In this document: piece by piece, positions 1-6,900 of the stretch | Layout of the letters: every line of letters begins with the position of its first letter | Position numbering within the stretch: position 1 is the first letter of the stretch | NCBI GenBank assembly: GCA_017548985.1 | Contig: JAFYYW010000023.1 | Span: forward strand, 20,858 to 84,857 | Origin: Bacteroidales bacterium | GTDB taxonomy: Bacteria; Bacteroidota; Bacteroidia; Bacteroidales; UBA932 | Direction: 5' to 3' | Length of the DNA stretch: 64,000 bases | Program-made: the position numbers and the translations under genes | The notes under the pieces: generated by a model | The model's input: the letters and a program-made list of their open reading frames with translations, nothing else | Database searches by the model: none | Told to the model about the DNA's origin: nothing

Positions 1-206
1 CACTTTCCGATCCCGCTATCCGAATATTCCACATGGGCACAAAGGCGTCGGAGACAGAATTCACCACTGCCGGAGGACGGGTTCTGATGGTGGTGGGCGC
101 CGGAAAAGACTTGAAAGAGGCGAGGGATAAGGCGCTTGCGGCGGTTCGCAAGATCAAATGCGACAATCTCTTCTATAGGACAGATATCGGACATTGGGTA
201 TTATAA
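1..206 (+). CDS. purD: Phosphoribosylamine--glycine ligase, C-terminal end (partial)
   Basis: The open frame enters from the left edge (first full codon at base 3) and stops at TAA 204-206. About 67 residues remain. They contain the pattern FHMGTK, then GGRVLMVVGAG and an alternating Ala/Lys helix, ending in RTDIGHWVL. This matches the C-terminal domain of GAR synthetase (PurD), where an F-H-x-G-T motif is followed by GGRVL and a closing R-x-D-I-G. The enzyme makes glycinamide ribonucleotide in cytoplasmic purine synthesis. It lies 12 bases before folD on the same strand; FolD supplies one-carbon folate needed by the same pathway, so co-transcription is plausible. The assignment rests on the tail only, but the tail is characteristic. 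Confidence 0.85.
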   Translation, partial: LSDPAIRIFHMGTKASETEFTTAGGRVLMVVGAGKDLKEARDKALAAVRKIKCDNLFYRTDIGHWVL

Positions 207-218
207 CGGACAAAACAA

Positions 219-1082
219 ATGGTAATCAGCGGAAAAGATTTGGCGGCCAGGCTTAAGGCCGAGATGGCGGAAAAGGTGGCGACCTTCACGGAGAAATATG
301 GAAGGGTGCCACATCTGGTGGTGATCCTGGTCGGCAACGATCCGGGAAGCCAGACCTATGTCAGGAATAAAGAAAAAGCATGTGAGGTGGTGGGGTTCAA
401 TCACACTACTTTCAGGATGCCAGAGAAAACAACTGAAAAAGAAGTACTTGACAAGATTGTCGAACTTAATGCGGACGACTCCGTGGACGGAATCCTCGTC
501 CAACTGCCATTACCCAGGCATATTTCCGAAACAAAGGTCATAGAGACAATATCCAAGGAAAAAGACGTTGACGGTTTCCATCCCCTCAACACGGCTGCAC
601 TCTGGCAGAAAAGGCCCAACGACTCCTGCGTTGTCCCCTGTACTCCGAAAGGTATAATTCAATTACTGGATGCGGCTGACTATAAGATATCAGGGAAAAG
701 GGCTGTGGTTCTCGGAAGAAGCCAGATAGTCGGCCTGCCGATCTCAAAGCTCCTCCTCGACAGGAACGCCACCGTCACAATCTGCCATTCCAAGACGGAG
801 AATCTCCCGGAGATAACACGGCAAGCAGACATCCTGGTAGCTGCCATTGGCAAAGCGAAATTCGTCACCGGGGACATGGTGAAAGAAGGAGCGGCGGTGA
901 TTGATGTTGGCATGGATCTCGACGAAAACGGCAAGCTTTGCGGGGATGTTGACTTCGCTTCGGTCGAACCGAAAGCATCTGTGATCACTCCGGTTCCAGG
1001 AGGCGTCGGACCTATGACAATATGCTGCCTAATGTCTAATACCATCCAGTGTTTTTTAAATAAAATGCTCTACAAAGAGTAA
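219..1082 (+). CDS. folD: Bifunctional methylenetetrahydrofolate dehydrogenase/cyclohydrolase FolD
   Basis: This 287-residue protein has the usual FolD length. It interconverts 5,10-methylene-, 5,10-methenyl- and 10-formyl-tetrahydrofolate in the cytoplasm with NADP(H). Visible motifs are the catalytic Tyr/Lys segment (SQTYVRNKEKA, near residues 48-58), DGILVQLPLP (near 93), the nucleotide-binding turn VVLGRSQIVGLP (near 165-176; most homologues have GRSxIVGxP) and the C-terminal PVPGGVGPMT. The ATG at 219 directly gives the conserved start of the fold. It follows purD by 12 bases, so one-carbon and purine genes are probably one transcript, ended by the hairpin at 1131-1167. Confidence 0.95.
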   Translation: MVISGKDLAARLKAEMAEKVATFTEKYGRVPHLVVILVGNDPGSQTYVRNKEKACEVVGFNHTTFRMPEKTTEKEVLDKIVELNADDSVDGILVQLPLPRHISETKVIETISKEKDVDGFHPLNTAALWQKRPNDSCVVPCTPKGIIQLLDAADYKISGKRAVVLGRSQIVGLPISKLLLDRNATVTICHSKTENLPEITRQADILVAAIGKAKFVTGDMVKEGAAVIDVGMDLDENGKLCGDVDFASVEPKASVITPVPGGVGPMTICCLMSNTIQCFLNKMLYKE

Positions 1083-1130
1083 ACTCTACAGGTTTGTAAA
1101 ACTCTACAATAACTCTATAATACACCCACT

Positions 1131-1167
1131 ATAAGGGCCTACAACGAGGTTGTGGGCCCTTATTTTT
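1131..1167 (+). terminator. Rho-independent terminator after folD
   Basis: The arm ATAAGGGCC, then TACAAC, pairs with GTTGT and GGGCCCTTAT around a GAG loop with one bulged base, and is followed by a run of five T (1162-1166). The stem is long and GC-rich at its centre. It separates purD-folD from the phosphate-related block that starts at 1231. Confidence 0.85.
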
Positions 1168-1177
1168 CTCTACATTG

Positions 1178-1207
1178 TTTTGATTTTTGAATCCGAATCA
1201 CTATAAT
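1178..1207 (+). promoter_or_regulatory. Possible promoter of the phosphate-related block
   Basis: TTTTGA (1178-1183) and TATAAT (1202-1207) are separated by 18 bases, and the first start codon is 24 bases downstream at 1231. It lies just after the folD terminator, where a new promoter is needed. The -10 is of the general sigma70 form rather than the Bacteroidota TAnnTTTG form, so confidence is moderate. I see no clear Pho box. Confidence 0.4.
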
Positions 1208-1230
1208 TACATCAACAACACTAAAACGAC

Positions 1231-1896
1231 ATGGGACTGTTTGACATATTCTCAAGGAAAAACACGACCTCATTGATCAGCAGCATCGACAAGCTGCTGG
1301 ATATCATGGATCATTCCTTGCTCGTTTTCAGGGATGGTGTAAAGGACTACCTTTATGATGACGAGGCCGGCTTCGACGAGAATCTGGTTTCTATGGCGAC
1401 TCTGGAAAGCGAAGCCGGGGAGATAATCCGGGAAATAGAGAGGTCTCTTTACTCGAGAGGTTACCTTATCAGGGCCAGGGGCGACATCATGAGACTTCTT
1501 GAGCGCCTTGACCATATTATCAATATAATAAGTGTGGATTTGGTGCAGTTCGAAATCGAAGCCCCGAACATCCCCGTGGAACTTCGTCGAGAATTCATGA
1601 AACTCACCGAATTGGCTTCGATGGCAGTCGAAGGCACGATCCCCGGCACAAAGGCCTATTTCACCCAACCAAAAGAGATAGCGGAAACGGCCAGCCGGGT
1701 TTACTTCTATGAGAAGGAGGCCGTCAAGTTGTCCCAGTCCATAAAACGCACAGTCTTCCACAACATGACAGAAGACCTTAAACTGAGCGAGAAGTTCCAT
1801 CTGAGATATTTCGCGCTCCATATCGAAGACTTGGCGAAAGCCGCCGTAAAAGTCGCCGAGCAGCTCTCTGTCATGGCAATAAAACGCTCACTATAG
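1231..1896 (+). CDS. DUF47/PhoU-like phosphate transport regulator
   Basis: This 221-residue, almost entirely alpha-helical soluble protein begins MGLFDIFSRKN, a start typical of the DUF47 (TIGR00153, PhoU_div) family. It carries the family's antiparallel helix pattern, with conserved acidic and arginine positions (ESEAGEIIREIERSLYSRG, RGDIMRLLERLDHIINII). Members resemble PhoU and are usually encoded next to Pit phosphate transporters, whose activity they are thought to control. The next gene, 9 bases downstream, is a degenerate Pit-like protein, so the classical DUF47-Pit pairing is kept although the permease partner is altered. Function in this organism is inferred from family and context. 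Confidence 0.85.
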   Translation: MGLFDIFSRKNTTSLISSIDKLLDIMDHSLLVFRDGVKDYLYDDEAGFDENLVSMATLESEAGEIIREIERSLYSRGYLIRARGDIMRLLERLDHIINIISVDLVQFEIEAPNIPVELRREFMKLTELASMAVEGTIPGTKAYFTQPKEIAETASRVYFYEKEAVKLSQSIKRTVFHNMTEDLKLSEKFHLRYFALHIEDLAKAAVKVAEQLSVMAIKRSL

Positions 1897-1905
1897 TTCA
1901 GTTAT

Positions 1906-3519
1906 ATGGTATTCATCCTGTCGGTCATCCTCTCGGTCATCATTGTGGGATCATTGCTGATCCTGAATGATCTCCCGTTTGTCAGCGGGACAATTCTCGC
2001 CTCGGGAGCAGGAGAAAGATGGTCTGTCAGGATTTTGTCTCCTGTGATTCTCATTGCCGGAGTGATGTTACCCCTGTTCATCGGAAACAATCCCATCCAA
2101 GCCGCGGCCGGAGTATTCTCGCCCTCTGAAGCGGGAGTGGTTTTGTCTATCGGTTTGGCCACGCTTCTCGCGGTAGTCGCCACGGGACGCTTCAGCGGAT
2201 TCCCAGCGATCGCTTACGCTTTCATGGCCGCCCTGGCAGGAGCGTCTTTGGCATCCGAGAACAAGCTGGATCTCTCAACTTGCGGATCTTATATTCTCTC
2301 TTGGATCACAGCTCCCTTGATTTGCGCTGTCCTGGCCGCCCTTGTCTACCGCTTGTATGTCTTGTCAACAAGAGACAGGATCATTCACCTGGCGATTCTG
2401 GACGCCCGTTTGCTTGCCGTTTCCACTTTGTTATCCTTCCTGCTTTTAGCGGCGGTCGCATATAACTCCTCGATATTGATCTCCTTCCTTTCGTTCGAAT
2501 CGGGCTTGCCGGTCCTGGCGAAGGTTGTTATAGTGATTGGAAGCGTTTTGATCATTTATCCTTTCTTATTCAAGCGCTCATGCCAGAAAAAATGGGATAT
2601 AGCCGACACGGAACTTGACATCGACTCACAGTCCGTTTTAACTGTGATGATCGCCATCGTGCTGACTCTTGTTCTCTTCTCAGGCAACCTCCCGGGAAAG
2701 ATAGGGCTTAAAGCGACTCCGCTACCTCCGGGAACATTGTTCGTGGCGGCATTGACGGGAATCAGCGTCAGTAGCGGAAGGGCTTTGTTGGAGGGCAAGG
2801 ATATATCCTCGTCTTTGGCCGCGATTATCGTCTCTCCTTCCATCGCTTTTATGTCAGCGTACTGTCTCTCCAAGGTCGCGGCAGGATCTTGGACAGGTAC
2901 CATATTCATTATCACCATGTTCCTTATCGCCATTATCTTAACGGCAATGCTTCGTTCCAAGGGAGATAAGGACATTCAGAAAGGGATCCTTCTTTCGAGA
3001 GAAATGCAGGCTTTCTCGACCCAGAAAACACTTTCCGCCCTGGAAGTGAAAGCTGAGATGACTGAAAAAGACCTGCTGGACAAGCTGGACGGCAAAAGGA
3101 AAGAGCTCGTGGATTTCGCTCTGGGAATCGGAGACCAGAAGAAATTCATGGAGAGGATTTACGACGAGTTGAAAACCGTGCGGGCAATGCCTGACGGTCC
3201 GGAAAAAGACAGCATGACCGATGATCTTCTGTCCTCGCTAAGGGAAAGGATGTATTTCACAAGTGAGATCAATGATTTTTACGCCCGTAGTGAGGTCCTT
3301 CACAGGGACTTCAACAGGAGATTGGTCGAAGCCTTCCCCAACCTGACCGAGAATGAGCGGAAACTCGCCAATCTGCTGCGGCAGGGATTCTCGTCAAAAT
3401 ACATAGCGTCTTTGATGAATATAGCTCCAAAGAGTGTGGAAATCAACCGCTACCGGCTGCGCGCTAAACTCGGCCTCAACCGGAGCGACAACCTTATCAA
3501 ATTCATAAAATCCATATAG
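1906..3519 (+). CDS. Pit-permease-like membrane protein fused to a LuxR-type HTH; putative phosphate-responsive transcription factor
   Basis: The 537-residue protein has two parts. Residues 1-350 are about ten hydrophobic segments that follow the inverted-repeat layout of Pit/PHO4 permeases. LNDLPFVSGTILASG (20-34) sits where Pit has GANDxANxxGT. FSGFPAIAYAFMAALAGASLA (97-117) and PLPPGTLFVAALTGISVSSG (272-291) sit where Pit has the two GxPVSTTH-x-G-x-x-x-G loops. LSWITAPLICAVLAALVY (131-148) matches the following helix. Most signature residues (GAND, PVSTTH) are gone. After the last membrane helix come about 125 charged, mostly helical residues (350-475), then a C-terminal HTH (476-535) with LTENERKLANLLRQG, SSKYIASLMNI and SVEINRYRLRAKLG, as in Bacteroidota LuxR-like regulators. 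Phosphate sensing is my inference from the scaffold and the neighbours (DUF47 upstream, phosphate porin downstream). It could instead be a plain membrane-anchored regulator. Confidence 0.6.
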   Translation: MVFILSVILSVIIVGSLLILNDLPFVSGTILASGAGERWSVRILSPVILIAGVMLPLFIGNNPIQAAAGVFSPSEAGVVLSIGLATLLAVVATGRFSGFPAIAYAFMAALAGASLASENKLDLSTCGSYILSWITAPLICAVLAALVYRLYVLSTRDRIIHLAILDARLLAVSTLLSFLLLAAVAYNSSILISFLSFESGLPVLAKVVIVIGSVLIIYPFLFKRSCQKKWDIADTELDIDSQSVLTVMIAIVLTLVLFSGNLPGKIGLKATPLPPGTLFVAALTGISVSSGRALLEGKDISSSLAAIIVSPSIAFMSAYCLSKVAAGSWTGTIFIITMFLIAIILTAMLRSKGDKDIQKGILLSREMQAFSTQKTLSALEVKAEMTEKDLLDKLDGKRKELVDFALGIGDQKKFMERIYDELKTVRAMPDGPEKDSMTDDLLSSLRERMYFTSEINDFYARSEVLHRDFNRRLVEAFPNLTENERKLANLLRQGFSSKYIASLMNIAPKSVEINRYRLRAKLGLNRSDNLIKFIKSI

Positions 3520-3541
3520 TGTATTTTTATCCTAATCAATT

Positions 3542-4909
3542 ATGCGAAAGATACCTTTTATAATCGCGATGTTGCTGCTGGCGGTGCCGGCCACCTTCGC
3601 GCAAAAGAACGCCAAGTACAACCAGTACGGCGTGCAGGTCAAATCTGACAGGCTTGATGTGGAAGCTCAGGACGGTATTCTGGTCCTTGAGTCCCCTACA
3701 AGCGGTTACAAACTCTGGTTTGACATTCGTGCCCAAGCCGATGGAGCCGTGTTCTTCGGCGCTCCCGATTATGCCGACGCCATTGGTAACGGTGTCCAGA
3801 TCCGCCGAGCCCGTTTCGCGGTCAAAGGACAGATTGACGAGAAATGGTACGGAGAGTTCGATATGGATCTTGCCAACGGACTTGCCGAGTTAAAGGATGC
3901 CCTTATCCGTTACACCGGCATTCCTTACCTTGATCTCCAGGTTGGAAACTTCAAGGAGAATTTCTCTATCCAGAGGAACACGACATCGCGTTACCTGCAG
4001 TTCATGGAGCGCCCTATGGTCTGCTCCGCTTTGACTCCTTCCCGCCATCTTGGAATCAACGCCAAGTATGCCAAGGATTGGCTCTGGTTCTCCGCCGGAG
4101 CTTTCTCACAGGTGATAGCAGGACAGGAGGAATGGACGAATGTCGCTGATAACAACAAGGACTTCGGCCGCAACTCCGGTTACTCCTTGACGACAAAACT
4201 CGTTATCCGCCCTCTTTACAAATTGGATAACGCCAGCCTCCACATCGGCGCGGCATATTCCTACAGGACCACGACAACCGATCTGGCTACCGGAGAGTGG
4301 GGAACTTACCGCGCCAGCGCTCGTAACTCCACAAGCATCAACCGTAAGAAGTATCTTGACACCAACAACCTTCCCGGCTTCGACCACAACAACCTGTGGA
4401 CCGTCGAGCTCGCCGGCCACTGGAAGGGTCTCCGTTACGAGGCCGCTTACGTCGGTGACAATGTCCACTTCAAACCGGACGCCGCCGACCCCGAGACAAA
4501 GAACTTTGGAGGATGGTACGCCCAGGCTGGCTACCTTCTCTTTGGCGGTAAGCAGCGTTATGACTCCAACGGAGGCAAGTACACCAAGGTGGAACGCGCT
4601 CATGATTGGGGAGATATCGAGCTCTGCGCCCGTTATGAGACCTGCAACCTCAACTTCGGAAATGTGTATGGTGGCGCGTCAGAGGCTTACACCCTTGGTC
4701 TCAACTATTGGGTGAACGAGAATGTCAAGATGCAGCTGAACTACCAGTTCAACAACAATGACCGCTACGCCAATGGAAAGGGCAAACTCAACGTTGGTCT
4801 TGATCAAAACAACAAACCCACCAAGGACTACACCAAGGTCGCTACCGCTACCGGAAAAGCCGGTGTTGATTATCACATGCTCGCCCTCCGTTTCGAGATT
4901 GACTTCTAA
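3542..4909 (+). CDS. Phosphate-selective porin, OprO/OprP family
   Basis: This 455-residue outer-membrane beta-barrel has a signal peptide (MRKIPFIIAMLLLAVPATFAQ). The mature part starts with GYKLWFDIRAQADGAVFF and IRRARFAVKGQIDEKWYGEFDMDLANGLAELKDALIRY, the diagnostic N-terminal strands of Porin_O_P (PF07396). Many alternating aromatic/charged strands follow, ending in LALRFEIDF with a terminal Phe, as expected for a BAM signal. OprP-type porins pass phosphate or polyphosphate across the outer membrane. It starts 22 bases after the Pit-like/HTH gene. Substrate choice cannot be proven from sequence; many Bacteroidota members of this family are uncharacterised. Confidence 0.85.
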   Translation: MRKIPFIIAMLLLAVPATFAQKNAKYNQYGVQVKSDRLDVEAQDGILVLESPTSGYKLWFDIRAQADGAVFFGAPDYADAIGNGVQIRRARFAVKGQIDEKWYGEFDMDLANGLAELKDALIRYTGIPYLDLQVGNFKENFSIQRNTTSRYLQFMERPMVCSALTPSRHLGINAKYAKDWLWFSAGAFSQVIAGQEEWTNVADNNKDFGRNSGYSLTTKLVIRPLYKLDNASLHIGAAYSYRTTTTDLATGEWGTYRASARNSTSINRKKYLDTNNLPGFDHNNLWTVELAGHWKGLRYEAAYVGDNVHFKPDAADPETKNFGGWYAQAGYLLFGGKQRYDSNGGKYTKVERAHDWGDIELCARYETCNLNFGNVYGGASEAYTLGLNYWVNENVKMQLNYQFNNNDRYANGKGKLNVGLDQNNKPTKDYTKVATATGKAGVDYHMLALRFEIDF

Positions 4910-4930
4910 TCCACTTAAAGACAATACGAC

Positions 4931-5752
4931 ATGAAAAAGATACTTTTACTTTCCGCGGCTCTCATCGCACTTTTCGGATGTGTGGAAGACAAGATCTTCG
5001 AGGGTCCCTCAAGCATCGACAAAGTGGCCTTCACTCCTGAGGCTCCGACTTCTATCGTGCCGGTCAATGTGACCGCGACCGTTTCGGGACTGCAGGCGGT
5101 GACCAATGCCACCCTCAATTACAATGGGACAAACCTGCCGATGAGCGGCTCTGGCTACCAGTTCTCAGCGACTATTCCGGCTTTGCCCGATGGGACTGAT
5201 GTCTCATTCACGATCACTGTCACAAATGAGGCCGGTTACTCTACCACCTCCGACAAATACACCTACAAAGTTGGTGACCCCGCCCCCGACTGGAGCAAGC
5301 TCAAACTTAATGAGGTATATGGCGCGGGCGCTGATGAGGAAAAATTCTTTGAGCTTTACAATGGCAGCGACTTCCCTATCAAACTCACAGGAGTCACCAT
5401 CAACAAAGATGAAGAGCTGACCTGGACCGGAATCGATGGCGAGGTTGTTCCTTCAAAGGGTTTCTTCGCCATAATCGGAGGAAAGAAGACCACCCCGAGA
5501 GGATTCTCCAGCGGTTTCTCCGCCAAGAAGAGCGTCTTGATCGAACTCTTTGACAACAAGGGAAATAAGATCGACACCTTCCAGCGTGGTGAGAAGATGG
5601 ATACTGGCGAGTGGGGCGCGTCCCTCACCAACAACAAGGGCTCCTGGAGCCGTATTCCTGACGGAACAGGAAAATGGATGCAGACAGAAAAGTTCACTCC
5701 CGGCGCGGCCAACTCAACCGACGGCGCGGAAGATCCTGACGTGAAACAATAA
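4931..5752 (+). CDS. Lipoprotein with a lamin-tail (LTD) domain
   Basis: This 273-residue protein starts MKKILLLSAALIALFGC, a lipoprotein signal with Cys17 as the lipidation site. Residues 30-115 form a small Ig-like segment (PVNVTATVSGLQAVTNATLNY; VSFTITVTNEAG). Residues 122-262 look like a lamin tail domain: LKLNEVYGAG, EEKFFELYNGSDFPIKLTGVTI, then the closing GKWMQTEKFTPGAAN. LTD domains are beta-sandwiches found in secreted bacterial proteins, often beside nucleases or phosphatases. No catalytic domain is present here. It is 21 bases downstream of the porin gene, so it may be a surface or periplasmic partner of that system. Function is unknown. Confidence 0.7.
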   Translation: MKKILLLSAALIALFGCVEDKIFEGPSSIDKVAFTPEAPTSIVPVNVTATVSGLQAVTNATLNYNGTNLPMSGSGYQFSATIPALPDGTDVSFTITVTNEAGYSTTSDKYTYKVGDPAPDWSKLKLNEVYGAGADEEKFFELYNGSDFPIKLTGVTINKDEELTWTGIDGEVVPSKGFFAIIGGKKTTPRGFSSGFSAKKSVLIELFDNKGNKIDTFQRGEKMDTGEWGASLTNNKGSWSRIPDGTGKWMQTEKFTPGAANSTDGAEDPDVKQ

Positions 5753-5778
5753 TTAACCAATTATCAAATAATAAAGTT

Positions 5779-6417
5779 ATGGCAGAACTTAAAATCGGCG
5801 AGCAGAGCAAACCTCGCTTTGAATTCCGTAGCTTCGGACAGTGCTTCCGCGAGCAGCACAAGAGAATGGCCCGCCTTTCCGTCCCTGTGCCGGAGAAGGT
5901 CTGGGAGAGGGAGAGCGACGAGATTTACATCATCTCGGCCAAGAACGACATCAACAACACCAAGATACGTAACGGGAAAATGGACATCAAGACTTATGTC
6001 CAGACCGTGGATGGCCTTGAGCAATGGAACCCCTTGATGAAAGGCGAGTTCCCTATCGCGAAAGAGGTTCTCGAGAAAGAGGTTTTCCCCGCATTCATGG
6101 TGGAGATGCCCGCTCTTGACAAGGACACTTACACCTACGAAGAGTTCATCGCCATGGTCAAGGCCTGCCCTGACCTCGCGGCTGTCAGAGTCCACAAGCA
6201 GCGCTTCGGCTACATGGTCAACAACACCATCTGCGAAGTGGGCAATGTGCTTATCAACGGCGCCAAAGTCGTGACCATCAATTCCGAGTCCACAGAGATT
6301 GAGGACATAAAGAAGACCATCGCCGACTGCGGTCTCGAGGGCGTTGAGAATATCAACTATCTCCAGGCCATCAAGCGTGTTATCGGTATGATAGACAAAC
6401 CATTAGCAAACGAGTAA
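5779..6417 (+). CDS. Uncharacterised protein, possibly a divergent CYTH/triphosphate-tunnel fold
   Basis: This 212-residue soluble protein has no signal peptide. Near the N-terminus is RFEFRSFG (residues 13-20), resembling a degenerate ExExK strand, followed by EIYIISAKNDINNTKIRNGKMDIKTYVQ (48-75), which resembles the CYTH strand pair with basic residues on alternate positions (KIR, DIK). The segment DGLEQWNPLMKGEFP is distinctive. The gene lies 4 bases before a clear CYTH gene and is co-directional with it and with an anion symporter. A second, diverged triphosphate-tunnel enzyme or regulatory partner is a reasonable guess, but I cannot confirm the fold. Confidence 0.4.
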   Translation: MAELKIGEQSKPRFEFRSFGQCFREQHKRMARLSVPVPEKVWERESDEIYIISAKNDINNTKIRNGKMDIKTYVQTVDGLEQWNPLMKGEFPIAKEVLEKEVFPAFMVEMPALDKDTYTYEEFIAMVKACPDLAAVRVHKQRFGYMVNNTICEVGNVLINGAKVVTINSESTEIEDIKKTIADCGLEGVENINYLQAIKRVIGMIDKPLANE

Positions 6418-6421
6418 GAAT

Positions 6422-6898
6422 ATGGGACAGGAAATAGAGAAGAAATTCTTGGTCAAAGGTGACTTCAAGAACGAGGCGTTCAAGGCCACGAGGATAACCC
6501 AAGGCTACCTCAGCAGCGTGCCTGAGAGGACCGTGCGTGTCAGGGTCAAGGGCGAGAAAGGATTCATCACCGTCAAGGGAATCGGAAACACCTCCGGGGC
6601 AAGCCGTTTCGAGTGGGAGAAGGAAATCCCTGTGGATGAGGTGAAATCCCTCCTTGAGCTGGCTGAGCCCGGCGTTATTGACAAGACCCGTTTCCTCGTC
6701 AAGAACACCGACGGCAAGCACACCTGGGAGGTGGACGAGTTCTACGGTGATAACGAGGGCTTGACTGTGGCTGAGATAGAGCTCACCAATGAGAACGACA
6801 CCTTTGACAAGCCCGCATGGCTCGGGGAAGAGGTCACTGGTGACGCCAAATACTACAACTCCATGTTGATGAAGAACCCTTATAAGAACTGGAAGTAA
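6422..6898 (+). CDS. CYTH domain protein (inorganic triphosphatase / class IV adenylate cyclase-like)
   Basis: This 158-residue protein begins MGQEIEKKFLV, with the ExExK signature (Glu4, Glu6, Lys8) of triphosphate-tunnel metalloenzymes. It continues with the tunnel-lining strands TVRVRVKGEKGFITVKG, SRFEWEKEIP, DKTRFLV, WEVDEF and TVAEIELTNE. Its length is that of small bacterial CYTH proteins, several of which hydrolyse inorganic tripolyphosphate with Mg or Mn, while others are cyclases or thiamine triphosphatases. Genes for a phosphate porin and an anion symporter on either side favour a role in triphosphate or polyphosphate turnover. The exact substrate is inference. It is 4 bases after the preceding gene and 2 bases before the next. 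Confidence 0.85.
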   Translation: MGQEIEKKFLVKGDFKNEAFKATRITQGYLSSVPERTVRVRVKGEKGFITVKGIGNTSGASRFEWEKEIPVDEVKSLLELAEPGVIDKTRFLVKNTDGKHTWEVDEFYGDNEGLTVAEIELTNENDTFDKPAWLGEEVTGDAKYYNSMLMKNPYKNWK

Positions 6899-6900
6899 CC

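Noticed and set aside
1906..3519. Working Pit phosphate transporter
   Set aside because: Overall layout fits, but the GAND and PVSTTH signatures are missing and an HTH is attached, so transport is not claimed.
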